Source: a virus. Taken from it: a stretch of DNA of 32,223 nt. The stretch covers positions 1 to 32,223 of the IMG/VR virus record IMGVR_UViG_3300046467_002655. The stretch is one strand, 5' to 3'. Below, in pieces: positions 23,107 to 31,174 of the stretch. Each line of letters opens with the position of its first letter. The stretch's first letter is position 1. The notes beneath the pieces were generated by a model, which had not been told where the DNA came from, did no database searches, and saw only the letters and a program-made list of their open reading frames with translations. The position numbers and the translations under genes are program-made.

Positions 23107-24375
23107 TTAATAGCCCGGTGTTGTTGAGGCGCCCCCATCGGCACCCCCGAAGGATCCAGTGAAAGATACTAAATTTAAATCACTAGTGATATTGCCTGCA
23201 TAAGCACTCCTAGGAGGTAAGCCAAACACTTTATGCACATATGCGTATTTATTGGTGGGCGGTAGTAATGTATTTTCTTTTTGTAGATATCTACTTTGGG
23301 AAGAATGAGGCTCTAGCGCTCCTAGTCCCATATGCCACCTGATTTTTGTCCCTACCCCATTGAAAGACCAAGGGTTTACGTAATTAACTTTGCCTAGACT
23401 TCTTATGTCGTCGGAAGCCCCGAAGTATAAAAAACAATAATTAATTACCCTTCTTAATGTCTCGGGGTCTCTTGAGCTTAGGTCTACGTTGGTATTATCA
23501 ATTACGTTTCCCCATAAATGGCTTTTTAATTTTCCATACCAATGCTGATTTAAGTAATCGATCATCTCATTGGAAAATACAGTATCCCGGTTCTCTCCAT
23601 TTCTAAATACCGACCCCGCATTACAGCCATCGTTTATAGCGAAAATACTATTCCACTCATTGAGGGTGGATAGCTTATCTGTTCTATTGGTGATAGTGGT
23701 TCCAAATCTTTCGGGCAGCACAGTCGACCCCGCATTCGCCCACGTATTGTTTGAGAAATTTCTTCGTAAGTCTACCTGAAATACGCAACCCTCCAATGTG
23801 GAGGCATATAAATCGAAAGATCCAGTTGTTGCGATATCCGTATTCCGGGAGATAATAAACGGTACGTCCGTGTTTCTAGCCACACTCCCCCTTAGCCCCG
23901 TAGGAGAGGCTCCTAGGGTCAGAGGAGACGTGGGGGGCTGTAGGTTGTTTATTTGAATATGTCCAGATGGAGTCCAGGCGTCATCGTAATATTGCGAGGG
24001 AACCAATTTCCCAGATTTCACGACTGCATTTTCATTTAGTGACGCTTTATCCGTAAACGTGTCCAGTCTTCCGGTGGTTAATAAATTAGACGAAGACAAG
24101 AGGGATACTGAACTTCCAGGCACCCAGCTCAAGAAGCCGGAATACCCCGTCTGACTTGACTCTGACGCAGATAGTGAGACTATATTTCCATTTTTTCCTC
24201 TTTTTCTGGTAATGGATGATACATAGTCGCTGGTTGTGGAATAGTCTATGACGCCATTCCCTCCGCTCTCATAAACTTTTATCGAAGAGTAAGCCCCTGC
24301 GTCCATAGCTACGGTTAGACTAAAAAAGTCGTTATTGGGGTCGTGATTCCCGGAAGATGCGCTGTAAATATTCAT
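23107..24375 (-). CDS. Tail-tip protein of unknown family
   Basis: From the ATG at 24375 the protein has 422 residues. It begins MNIYSASSGNHDPNNDFFSL and is rich in Ser, Asn, Thr and Gly with few charged clusters, typical of a beta-structured virion protein. No catalytic motif or known domain is seen. A mixed region (about 265-330: NEMIDYLNQHWYGKLKSHLW, PETLRRVINYCFLYFGA) is helical, and the last 25 residues are Gly-rich. It is translationally coupled to the upstream gene (TAATG at 24373-24377) and precedes gpL. In lambda, M is followed directly by L, so this is an extra tip component. An ATG at 24393 gives a longer but less likely start. Confidence 0.6.
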   Translation of the reverse strand: MNIYSASSGNHDPNNDFFSLTVAMDAGAYSSIKVYESGGNGVIDYSTTSDYVSSITRKRGKNGNIVSLSASESSQTGYSGFLSWVPGSSVSLLSSSNLLTTGRLDTFTDKASLNENAVVKSGKLVPSQYYDDAWTPSGHIQINNLQPPTSPLTLGASPTGLRGSVARNTDVPFIISRNTDIATTGSFDLYASTLEGCVFQVDLRRNFSNNTWANAGSTVLPERFGTTITNRTDKLSTLNEWNSIFAINDGCNAGSVFRNGENRDTVFSNEMIDYLNQHWYGKLKSHLWGNVIDNTNVDLSSRDPETLRRVINYCFLYFGASDDIRSLGKVNYVNPWSFNGVGTKIRWHMGLGALEPHSSQSRYLQKENTLLPPTNKYAYVHKVFGLPPRSAYAGNITSDLNLVSFTGSFGGADGGASTTPGY

Positions 24376-25523
24376 TATGTTCCCGCCTCGCACATTGGCT
24401 GTTCGGAGTAATTTCCGCTTTCCACTATGAACATCCTTACATCATCAGGGGGCCCAGCGACTATCTCCGCATTGAAAAACACCGTATGATTGTGCGTGCT
24501 TTCTGGAAATTGCTCAGATAGTATCTCAAATTGCATCCCAGTATAAGTATACCCCCCCGCTTCAAATATCTTATAATTATTGGCCTGGTAAGATCCGCTA
24601 ACGAATTCCCCGACTTTATAATCTTCTATGCTTGCGCCCAGAAGGTCCCCGATAAACCAAGGGAGCGGTCGGCTCATCGTCTCGGTGATTAACTGATGAA
24701 AAGTCCCCAATGCTCCGCTTATTCCATAGTCCCCATAGAGATCTATCCAGTCGTCGCCAAGGAAATCTGGGAAAAAATCTGCCGCCCCTGATATCCCAGT
24801 GTATTGGTTCTCAATGGAATTTATGTCGCTTACAGTTTGAAAGCCTATAGTCGGGGTGCTTTGGAGGCAGTGGTAGCTCGCTATAGTTGCCAGCGTACTG
24901 ACGTCTGGGGTGGTAAAGTTATCATTATTGGATAAAAAGTCCGGGACATCCACTGTATCGCAAACCAATTGGCCAGTTAACGTAAAAAAAGCGTCGCAAT
25001 CAAATTCATCCGCTGAACAGTTTAGAATAGGAATTCCTGGATATATTTCTATTTTTGCGCCAAACTTATCCCCCGTCATATTGTCATAAGTTCCAGCGGT
25101 CCCCGTTTCTAACTCGCTACGTAGTGGATGAAAAAACGTGGGAATATTTACGGTCGAATAAGGGGGTATTGTGAGTGGCAATTGAGTTGTATTGCCACTC
25201 GAATAGGTGTCGTTGTAGTTCTCCTCGGTAAATATACTAAACCTGACTGGGTCTGAATTCCTAAATCCAGTTATCGTAAAAGGGAGCGTGCATGTATTTG
25301 CTATGGTTACGAATTTTCCCTTGTCTACCGTTTTCCTTTCTATGTTGCAATAAAATAAAGGTATCGCCGCTTGAGCGCACGCGCCATCCACCATGAGATT
25401 CTCCGAAGCTTCTGTTTGTATGTACTCCACGCCCGGCTCGGTGATTATTTCACCGCACGTAGGGAATACTGAAGTGCCCATTGGGCTGAGGCATATTCCG
25501 GAATCTGTAGTTATAAAAGCCAT
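24375..25523 (-). CDS. Tail protein with a possible ASH/Ig-like domain, otherwise unrecognised
   Basis: From the ATG at 25523 the protein has 382 residues, starting MAFITTDSGICLSPMGTSVF; an ATG at 25604 would overlap the upstream gene by 73 bp. AAGG lies 11 bp before the chosen start. Residues about 65-205 resemble an ASH (ASPM-SPD2-Hydin) immunoglobulin-like domain: GKFVTIANTCTLPFTITGF, VRFSIF, LPLTIPPYSTVNIPTFFHPL and FFTLTGQL follow its pattern of a non-terminal strand, a PxSxxxxxVxFxP strand and a final strand. Several cysteines (for example CSADEFDCD) could form disulfides in the virion. The C-terminal half is acidic and unrecognised. It lies between the M-like protein and gpL. Confidence 0.6.
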   Translation of the reverse strand: MAFITTDSGICLSPMGTSVFPTCGEIITEPGVEYIQTEASENLMVDGACAQAAIPLFYCNIERKTVDKGKFVTIANTCTLPFTITGFRNSDPVRFSIFTEENYNDTYSSGNTTQLPLTIPPYSTVNIPTFFHPLRSELETGTAGTYDNMTGDKFGAKIEIYPGIPILNCSADEFDCDAFFTLTGQLVCDTVDVPDFLSNNDNFTTPDVSTLATIASYHCLQSTPTIGFQTVSDINSIENQYTGISGAADFFPDFLGDDWIDLYGDYGISGALGTFHQLITETMSRPLPWFIGDLLGASIEDYKVGEFVSGSYQANNYKIFEAGGYTYTGMQFEILSEQFPESTHNHTVFFNAEIVAGPPDDVRMFIVESGNYSEQPMCEAGT

Positions 25524-25531
25524 ATTAGTGT

Positions 25532-28500
25532 CTACCTTAGGTCCCAAAAAAGATCTCCGAAACAATCGTTTCCTATACGAATAGTGTGAGGAGTACCTGC
25601 GCAAGGATCAACTGGAGTAGGATTTACAACATCTACAGGGGCAGACGTTATGGGGGATATGTCTACTATAGGATCATCCGGTTCGCTACAGTTTTGCAGC
25701 CAGGTTTGGTAGGCGGTCTCGAACAGAGGGGAAGCGCCCCAGAAAGAAGCCTCGACCAAGCATTTGTCGAGTAGGTCATTAGCTGTAGTGATGAATGGCG
25801 CCGTCTGAATATCCTGGAGCAACAATTGAGTATTTTGCGGAGTAATTGGGCCCGTAGGTGATGATAATCTAGTCCATGATGTACATGGCGTATCCGCAGG
25901 CGGGGATTGTGTGCAAAGCTGCCTAACTATATCTAGGAAAACCTTTGCGTTATTAGGTGCGCTCCCGTCTGCTTCTGCAGGGAAATACACGCACTCAGAT
26001 AGGGTATTGTAATATAATCCATTTGTACTTTTGTAGAAATTAAATATTACATCTTCCGTTGCCATTGGGCTTAACAATATAAACGCGTTACTCAGTCTTA
26101 TATCTCCCTGGTAAGAGTACTCCACCGGGCTTTCCGGCCACTGCCTTAAGCCCGCGTCGAGCCCTTGTTGATTTAACGTTAACCCGGTATTCGCGGGAAG
26201 CCCCCCCGTTGCTGCCTCTAACGCCAACCAAAGCTCGTCTCCCCCTCCGGTCATTCCTTGGCTATCGAGAGATCCCGTCCAAGGCCTTAACTCTCCATAT
26301 CCCGCCTCCGCCAATACAGCCGCCCAGTCCAATTTCTTTCCGGAAGTTGTATCTAAAACGTACCACCCCGTACTGCCAACATCTTCATATGGCTTCTGTA
26401 TCGGTTGGTTTTGATACCCGCTCAATAGCCTTCTCATGGGGGCTGTATTCACTTCCAGCCCTTGAAAACTTTTGCTTCTTAATTGGAATTTTTCTGCGCA
26501 TCTACCGGCAGGTGACTCAGGGTCGGTCGGGGGCTCGGGGGTCGGCTCGGGGGTCGGCTCGGGGGTCGGCTCGGGTTCTGGTTCCTCTGGGCAAGAGCAA
26601 TCCACAGGGTCTCTGCTTGAACCATCCCAGCAAATGTCCATTGGGCAGATAACGGGCTCTACAATCGGAGCGCGGGGTGGCTGTGAGGCTACGGCATCCT
26701 CCGCTGATGGGACTTTTATAGTGAACTCATAATTACCAAAACACTCCATTTGCCTGGAGGTTCCGTCGTCTGAATTAATCACTATCTGAACCTTTTCGCT
26801 AAAATCGCTTAGCTGGTTTACTCTTACCCCAAAGAACAAATCCAACTGTTCTCCTGGTTGCAGCTTCGGTAGATGAGAGTAGTCTCCCTTGTGATCATTT
26901 GCCGCCATCACGTTTCCGATATTGTAATCTACTATCTGAAGACCAGAGTCAGCCGTAAATACCCTGATTGGAGAACCCTTGAACGCAACCCCAGTGTTTT
27001 TTACCCCCTCAGTGGACCCCGAGTTTTGAGCCCACCCGTTACCTATGTCGCTCACTTTTCCGGCCCTGTAAACCTCGAACTCGGTATTAAATGACTCCCA
27101 TAATATATTAGATGCGAGAGAATCGTCTGTGAAAAGGTTTTGATTATTTGGGTCGAAGAAATACTGCCCCCCATAACCTCTTTTTATAGAATTTAGTCCC
27201 TCGTTGGGCTGCGTAAAATTCAGTTGGGACACGCTGCCCCCCTTCGGGATCCCTTGATCTAAGGTTTCGGTGGACCACTTAAGTGCAGATGGTTGATTTT
27301 TTATATTGATTAAACTATTCAGTAGGGTCACCTCTTGAGGGCCACAGTTATGCAAGGTTATCGAGAAAATATTTTGATATCCATCATCCTTGGTCAGTTT
27401 TTCTAAAATAGCAATTAGATCCATCATTCTCTGGAGCTCATCCGTCTGTAAATCTCCGGACGAAGTTATAGGGAAGTAAAACTGAGGGAGAGGATCTATC
27501 GCCCCGCTAAAAGGAGGAGGCAAGCCCTCGTAGTCATAAGCATAGGTTGGGGCGTATTTTGATAAATGCCCCGGGACCCCTATGGCGCAAGGCATGACCA
27601 TTGTGGGTATATTATCGCCGTACCAGCCTGGATTATCTTCGCCGCCTTCAGACTTATCCGGGTTGATTAATTTAGATACTCCGTCACGCCCTTCTTCTCC
27701 TTCATATTTTTCCATTTCGCTGTTTATAGACCACCGCCCCCCATAAGATTTTAGAATAGCGTCCTTCGGTCTTCTTTTGGCTAGATTGCCCCCTTTCTGC
27801 ATGGCCTGACACATAGCGAACGCAGCGGGGTCATGATAAGTATTATAGGCGCGTCTACCCGCCCCCGATTGGCCGTACCCTCCGGTCAGGACGAAGTCAC
27901 TAAGAGCTATGATAATCCTATCAGTTACATATTCAGCCCTTGGGCTATTATACATCATGGCCATTGCCTGCGACAGTGCGCCAGTCAAGTTTTCATACCC
28001 GCCCGCACGTGCGGCTCGGCTATTCACCTTTCTAAGTAGATTTAATTTGTCAAATGAATCAGGGTAGTCTGATATATCTATCACTACCCCAGACTCTCCT
28101 GAGTGGCCGGCAATAAGCCCCGTCATTAGAATGAATCCTATATTGGTTCTTTTTTGGTCTATTGGTATTTTAAACCTCTCTAGGTTTTTTAGATTATACC
28201 CAACCGCATCTAGCTGTAAATTAAGATCTTGATCGGGATCTTCCGCGTAGAGTTCGCTTATTAGGCTAGTGTAGTTGGCTATATCAGCTCCTGAAACGGT
28301 TGGGCTAGATAGTTTCGCCGGCCAAGGAGGGAGGTTGGAATTGCCGTCTATGGAAGTAAACCCCAAAGCGGGAACATTATAAGTCCCTCCCCATGACAAA
28401 GTTTGAGGCATCTGGTAGTCGTCATAGGCCATTATTATCTTTTTGATGACATCTAGGGCTACGGTATATTTTTGGTGCCTCTCTCCTCCAGCGCTTATTG

Positions 28501-31174
28501 TATACGTCATGCTGCCTGACCCATCTATCATAAAAACAATATCCACGGCTTTGAATCTTGCGTTTATTCCAGGTGCGCCATTAAGGGATGAAAACCCTTT
28601 CCCTGGAGCCACCTCCAGCACTGAGGAGAAAGTACACAACCCATGCTGAGTAATGGGGTCAAACAACTGTGCTCCAAAACATGGCTCTTCCGCTTTTTGG
28701 TTAATCCCGAATACAGCCCTCAAGTCTTCTTCTATGCTTGTGGATGATTCAATAAATGTTGCCGAAATGGTGTGGTTGTTTTTGTATATTACCTGATGGT
28801 TCCATGTTGGGCAGAAGAATGTGGACATGTATGGCCTAGCCTGAGTAGTTAGGCTACTGTCGTCCTTGAGGTAGGGCCTCGGCATCTGGAATCTGAATTT
28901 TTTATACCCCAATTGGGACTCTAAAAACTGCAGTATCTCCGCAGCTTCGGAGTCGCTTCTTTTGTCAAACGTTACTGTAAATGTCGACAGGTTTTGGTTT
29001 ATTCCTTTTTTGAATTTATGGTTGTAATACTGAACGAACTTAGAAGATGTATGAGAGGGGGCATCCTGAATTGAGAATGCCATGCTTGGCTTATGGTCAA
29101 AGTTTCTTACCTTTATCCACGGATACTTGATAAACTCATCGGGGCATTTCATATAAATGCTGTGCCTCCCCCTTACTGCTGGCAGAAGCAGCTTGAAATC
29201 ATCGGTCGATTTAAGAGTAAAGGTCTCCAGTGGAGTCACCTTTATGCTTCCCGTCCTGGCCGCCTCTTCCCATTTCGATGTATCGAAAGATATACCCGAA
29301 GTATGCTCTACAATGCATGTGTACACGGCGCCATTAAAGCTCACAGAGTACCCCACGCTATAAGGAGTGGAGGCGCCCCAGGCCGCTGAGGCCTCCACAT
29401 CGTCCCAGTTGATATCCGAGTCTAACTGTAATTTTCTGTAATATTTAGTATAAAGAATACGCGCATAAGTTTCTCCGGTACAGGGATTTGTGGGACGAGC
29501 TTCTATCGTCGTCACTCCCGGGGGCATTAATATGGTGTTAGTTATACAGTCCTCCGGACACCTTATCAGCTTCTTAACCGTGGCGGGATTGCTTACAGTG
29601 GAATCTAAAACAGCCAACGCCTCTTCAGCCGTCTCAGTTGAAATTAAATCTCCATCTTCTATTCCAACCGGAATCCTTGCTCCTATTGCCGTTTGGCTTC
29701 CCGTAGCCTTTATTGGAGAGAAAACAAATTCTGTGTCCGATAATTTTTGAGTTACCTTGGTTTGCCCTACGTCAAATATGGAATCGGATTCGTCCGGTAC
29801 GTCTATGTAAAGGCAATCTCCGACCCCTAGGTCTTGGTTGGCGCTAAAGCTTAGTAATCCTCCCTGTATTAATTCAGCTTCGTCCTCTGGGTATTTTGAT
29901 ATTTCTATTAAATTTGTAAGTAGCGTTGCGGCAGCAGCTTCTAGTGAGAAAGTATTAAGCTTTATTGGCACTCCCTTTCGGAAGGTAGTGGTTTTATCTA
30001 GAAACACGGGGATCAATGCGTCAAGCCTATCATTATAGCCCGCATGACTCTCTACGTTTCGCAAAGTACTCTCGGTATTGCAAATGAATTTGGCTTGAAC
30101 CTGATTATTGTTCCTGTATTTTTTGTTATGACTAAAATCCGTACAGGTAAACTTCAAGTCTTCTCTGTACGGGTAAGTGTATTTGAAACTAAAAGTCCCA
30201 ACATCACTTGATAGTAAGCGGTTGCCTCTGTAGTCTAATGCAAAAATAGATTCATAAGGAAAAAACTTTTCTTGTAAAAAATGTATAATGGCTCGAGCTT
30301 CTTTATCCGTCTTGTTCTCAAAGCTTAGGCTTAATTCCATAGGCAGCGAGTTGATAGCCAGATTGGCAACATAATCGGCCCCCTCGCCCATTTTAAATTT
30401 ATCATCTATTGCGGCGAAATTTGATTTTGAGTTATAAGCTGGCCTCCAAACGAAATCTTGTGTCCAGTAAGTTGACCCTTGTGCGCTGTTCGGGTTGTTG
30501 GAACTAGACGAAGTATTGTCTTTAACGCAATAAAAGAATCTACTCATATTGCTAGCCCATGGCTGCTTAAATACGAAACTCCCTACTTTTAGTCCATAAA
30601 CAAAAACCACTAAAGCAGCGCTAGTGGCGTTGGACGGAATTGACTTTGATTCTATATCTAGTTGGGTATTGTAGTATTCATTTTCATTGAGCTCGCTCGA
30701 CCCCATTAACCTGTGAGTCTTCCTTAGGTCCGCTACGCCTAGCCGGTCTCCACTCGAATCGTAAAATTTTATACCTACCCCCACCCCTAGGGAGGTGTCA
30801 GGATCTACGATATATATTCCATCCTCTAGCTTTTCTTTGATTAAAGTTTTATAGGGGTCTACTGTCTGAGATTTTTCGTTTCCTTTTCGAATCATCGAAC
30901 GTATGGAATAATTCAAGGATGGGTCTATGGAAAACCGATCCCCAATTTGAACTTCTTGGCTGTTTCTTAAGCTTGCTTCATCTGTAATCTCTATAACGAT
31001 AATCGACTCGTTTTCTTCTACAATCTGTTCTCCGCCGTCGGTTGCAAGTGGGGTGATCGGCATGTCGTTAATAGTGACCCCCTCCTCTGACGGAAACGCA
31101 AAATTCCCAACCCTAACTATATCGTTAACTTGGTATTTTTTTTCGCTTCTCCAGCTATTTGCGGGGATATCCAT
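25532..31174 (-). CDS. Giant tail protein: two minor-tail-M-like domains, CBM-like module, vWA domain, PEPT hinge
   Basis: The 1880-residue protein has two regions like the phage minor tail protein M family. They are at about 230-370 (MELSLSFENKTDKEARAIIH, FKYTYPYREDLKFTCTDFSH) and about 690-810 (LSTFTVTFDKRSDSEAAEIL, FFCPTWNHQVIYKNNHTISA). Between them, about 592-637, is a CBM5/12-like module (AWGASTPYSVGYSVSFNGAV, YTCIVEHTSG). Residues about 876-1250 form a von Willebrand A domain with complete MIDAS residues: D884-G-S886-G-S888, T1064 (NLTGALSQAM) and D1093 (LSDFVL). A Cys- and Pro-rich hinge with PEPT repeats (about 1533-1551) leads to a C-terminal domain of about 330 residues with several cysteines. 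Lambda gpM has about 110 residues. The gene takes M's place between the upstream tail genes and gpL. Its start overlaps the upstream stop (TAATG). Confidence 0.8.
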   Translation of the reverse strand: MDIPANSWRSEKKYQVNDIVRVGNFAFPSEEGVTINDMPITPLATDGGEQIVEENESIIVIEITDEASLRNSQEVQIGDRFSIDPSLNYSIRSMIRKGNEKSQTVDPYKTLIKEKLEDGIYIVDPDTSLGVGVGIKFYDSSGDRLGVADLRKTHRLMGSSELNENEYYNTQLDIESKSIPSNATSAALVVFVYGLKVGSFVFKQPWASNMSRFFYCVKDNTSSSSNNPNSAQGSTYWTQDFVWRPAYNSKSNFAAIDDKFKMGEGADYVANLAINSLPMELSLSFENKTDKEARAIIHFLQEKFFPYESIFALDYRGNRLLSSDVGTFSFKYTYPYREDLKFTCTDFSHNKKYRNNNQVQAKFICNTESTLRNVESHAGYNDRLDALIPVFLDKTTTFRKGVPIKLNTFSLEAAAATLLTNLIEISKYPEDEAELIQGGLLSFSANQDLGVGDCLYIDVPDESDSIFDVGQTKVTQKLSDTEFVFSPIKATGSQTAIGARIPVGIEDGDLISTETAEEALAVLDSTVSNPATVKKLIRCPEDCITNTILMPPGVTTIEARPTNPCTGETYARILYTKYYRKLQLDSDINWDDVEASAAWGASTPYSVGYSVSFNGAVYTCIVEHTSGISFDTSKWEEAARTGSIKVTPLETFTLKSTDDFKLLLPAVRGRHSIYMKCPDEFIKYPWIKVRNFDHKPSMAFSIQDAPSHTSSKFVQYYNHKFKKGINQNLSTFTVTFDKRSDSEAAEILQFLESQLGYKKFRFQMPRPYLKDDSSLTTQARPYMSTFFCPTWNHQVIYKNNHTISATFIESSTSIEEDLRAVFGINQKAEEPCFGAQLFDPITQHGLCTFSSVLEVAPGKGFSSLNGAPGINARFKAVDIVFMIDGSGSMTYTISAGGERHQKYTVALDVIKKIIMAYDDYQMPQTLSWGGTYNVPALGFTSIDGNSNLPPWPAKLSSPTVSGADIANYTSLISELYAEDPDQDLNLQLDAVGYNLKNLERFKIPIDQKRTNIGFILMTGLIAGHSGESGVVIDISDYPDSFDKLNLLRKVNSRAARAGGYENLTGALSQAMAMMYNSPRAEYVTDRIIIALSDFVLTGGYGQSGAGRRAYNTYHDPAAFAMCQAMQKGGNLAKRRPKDAILKSYGGRWSINSEMEKYEGEEGRDGVSKLINPDKSEGGEDNPGWYGDNIPTMVMPCAIGVPGHLSKYAPTYAYDYEGLPPPFSGAIDPLPQFYFPITSSGDLQTDELQRMMDLIAILEKLTKDDGYQNIFSITLHNCGPQEVTLLNSLINIKNQPSALKWSTETLDQGIPKGGSVSQLNFTQPNEGLNSIKRGYGGQYFFDPNNQNLFTDDSLASNILWESFNTEFEVYRAGKVSDIGNGWAQNSGSTEGVKNTGVAFKGSPIRVFTADSGLQIVDYNIGNVMAANDHKGDYSHLPKLQPGEQLDLFFGVRVNQLSDFSEKVQIVINSDDGTSRQMECFGNYEFTIKVPSAEDAVASQPPRAPIVEPVICPMDICWDGSSRDPVDCSCPEEPEPEPTPEPTPEPTPEPPTDPESPAGRCAEKFQLRSKSFQGLEVNTAPMRRLLSGYQNQPIQKPYEDVGSTGWYVLDTTSGKKLDWAAVLAEAGYGELRPWTGSLDSQGMTGGGDELWLALEAATGGLPANTGLTLNQQGLDAGLRQWPESPVEYSYQGDIRLSNAFILLSPMATEDVIFNFYKSTNGLYYNTLSECVYFPAEADGSAPNNAKVFLDIVRQLCTQSPPADTPCTSWTRLSSPTGPITPQNTQLLLQDIQTAPFITTANDLLDKCLVEASFWGASPLFETAYQTWLQNCSEPDDPIVDISPITSAPVDVVNPTPVDPCAGTPHTIRIGNDCFGDLFWDLR
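26532..26575. repeat. 12-bp tandem repeat encoding a Pro-Glu-Pro-Thr hinge
   Basis: GGCTCGGGGGTC occurs three times in tandem (26532-26543, 26544-26555, 26556-26567) with a partial fourth copy. On the coding (minus) strand it encodes PEPT repeats in the giant tail protein, between its vWA part and its C-terminal domain. Copy number could vary by slippage without breaking the frame. Confidence 0.85.

Noticed and set aside
26209-26732. Two plus-strand ORFs with Gly-Ser-Val and Arg-Gly-Ser-Ala repeats.
   Set aside because: They are antisense readings of the 12-bp repeat that encodes the PEPT hinge in the giant tail protein; no start signal, no sensible composition.
29093-30038. Several plus-strand ORFs of 66-98 codons inside the giant tail gene.
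   Set aside because: They lie wholly opposite a long, well-supported coding frame with recognisable domains; no ribosome-binding site or family resemblance.
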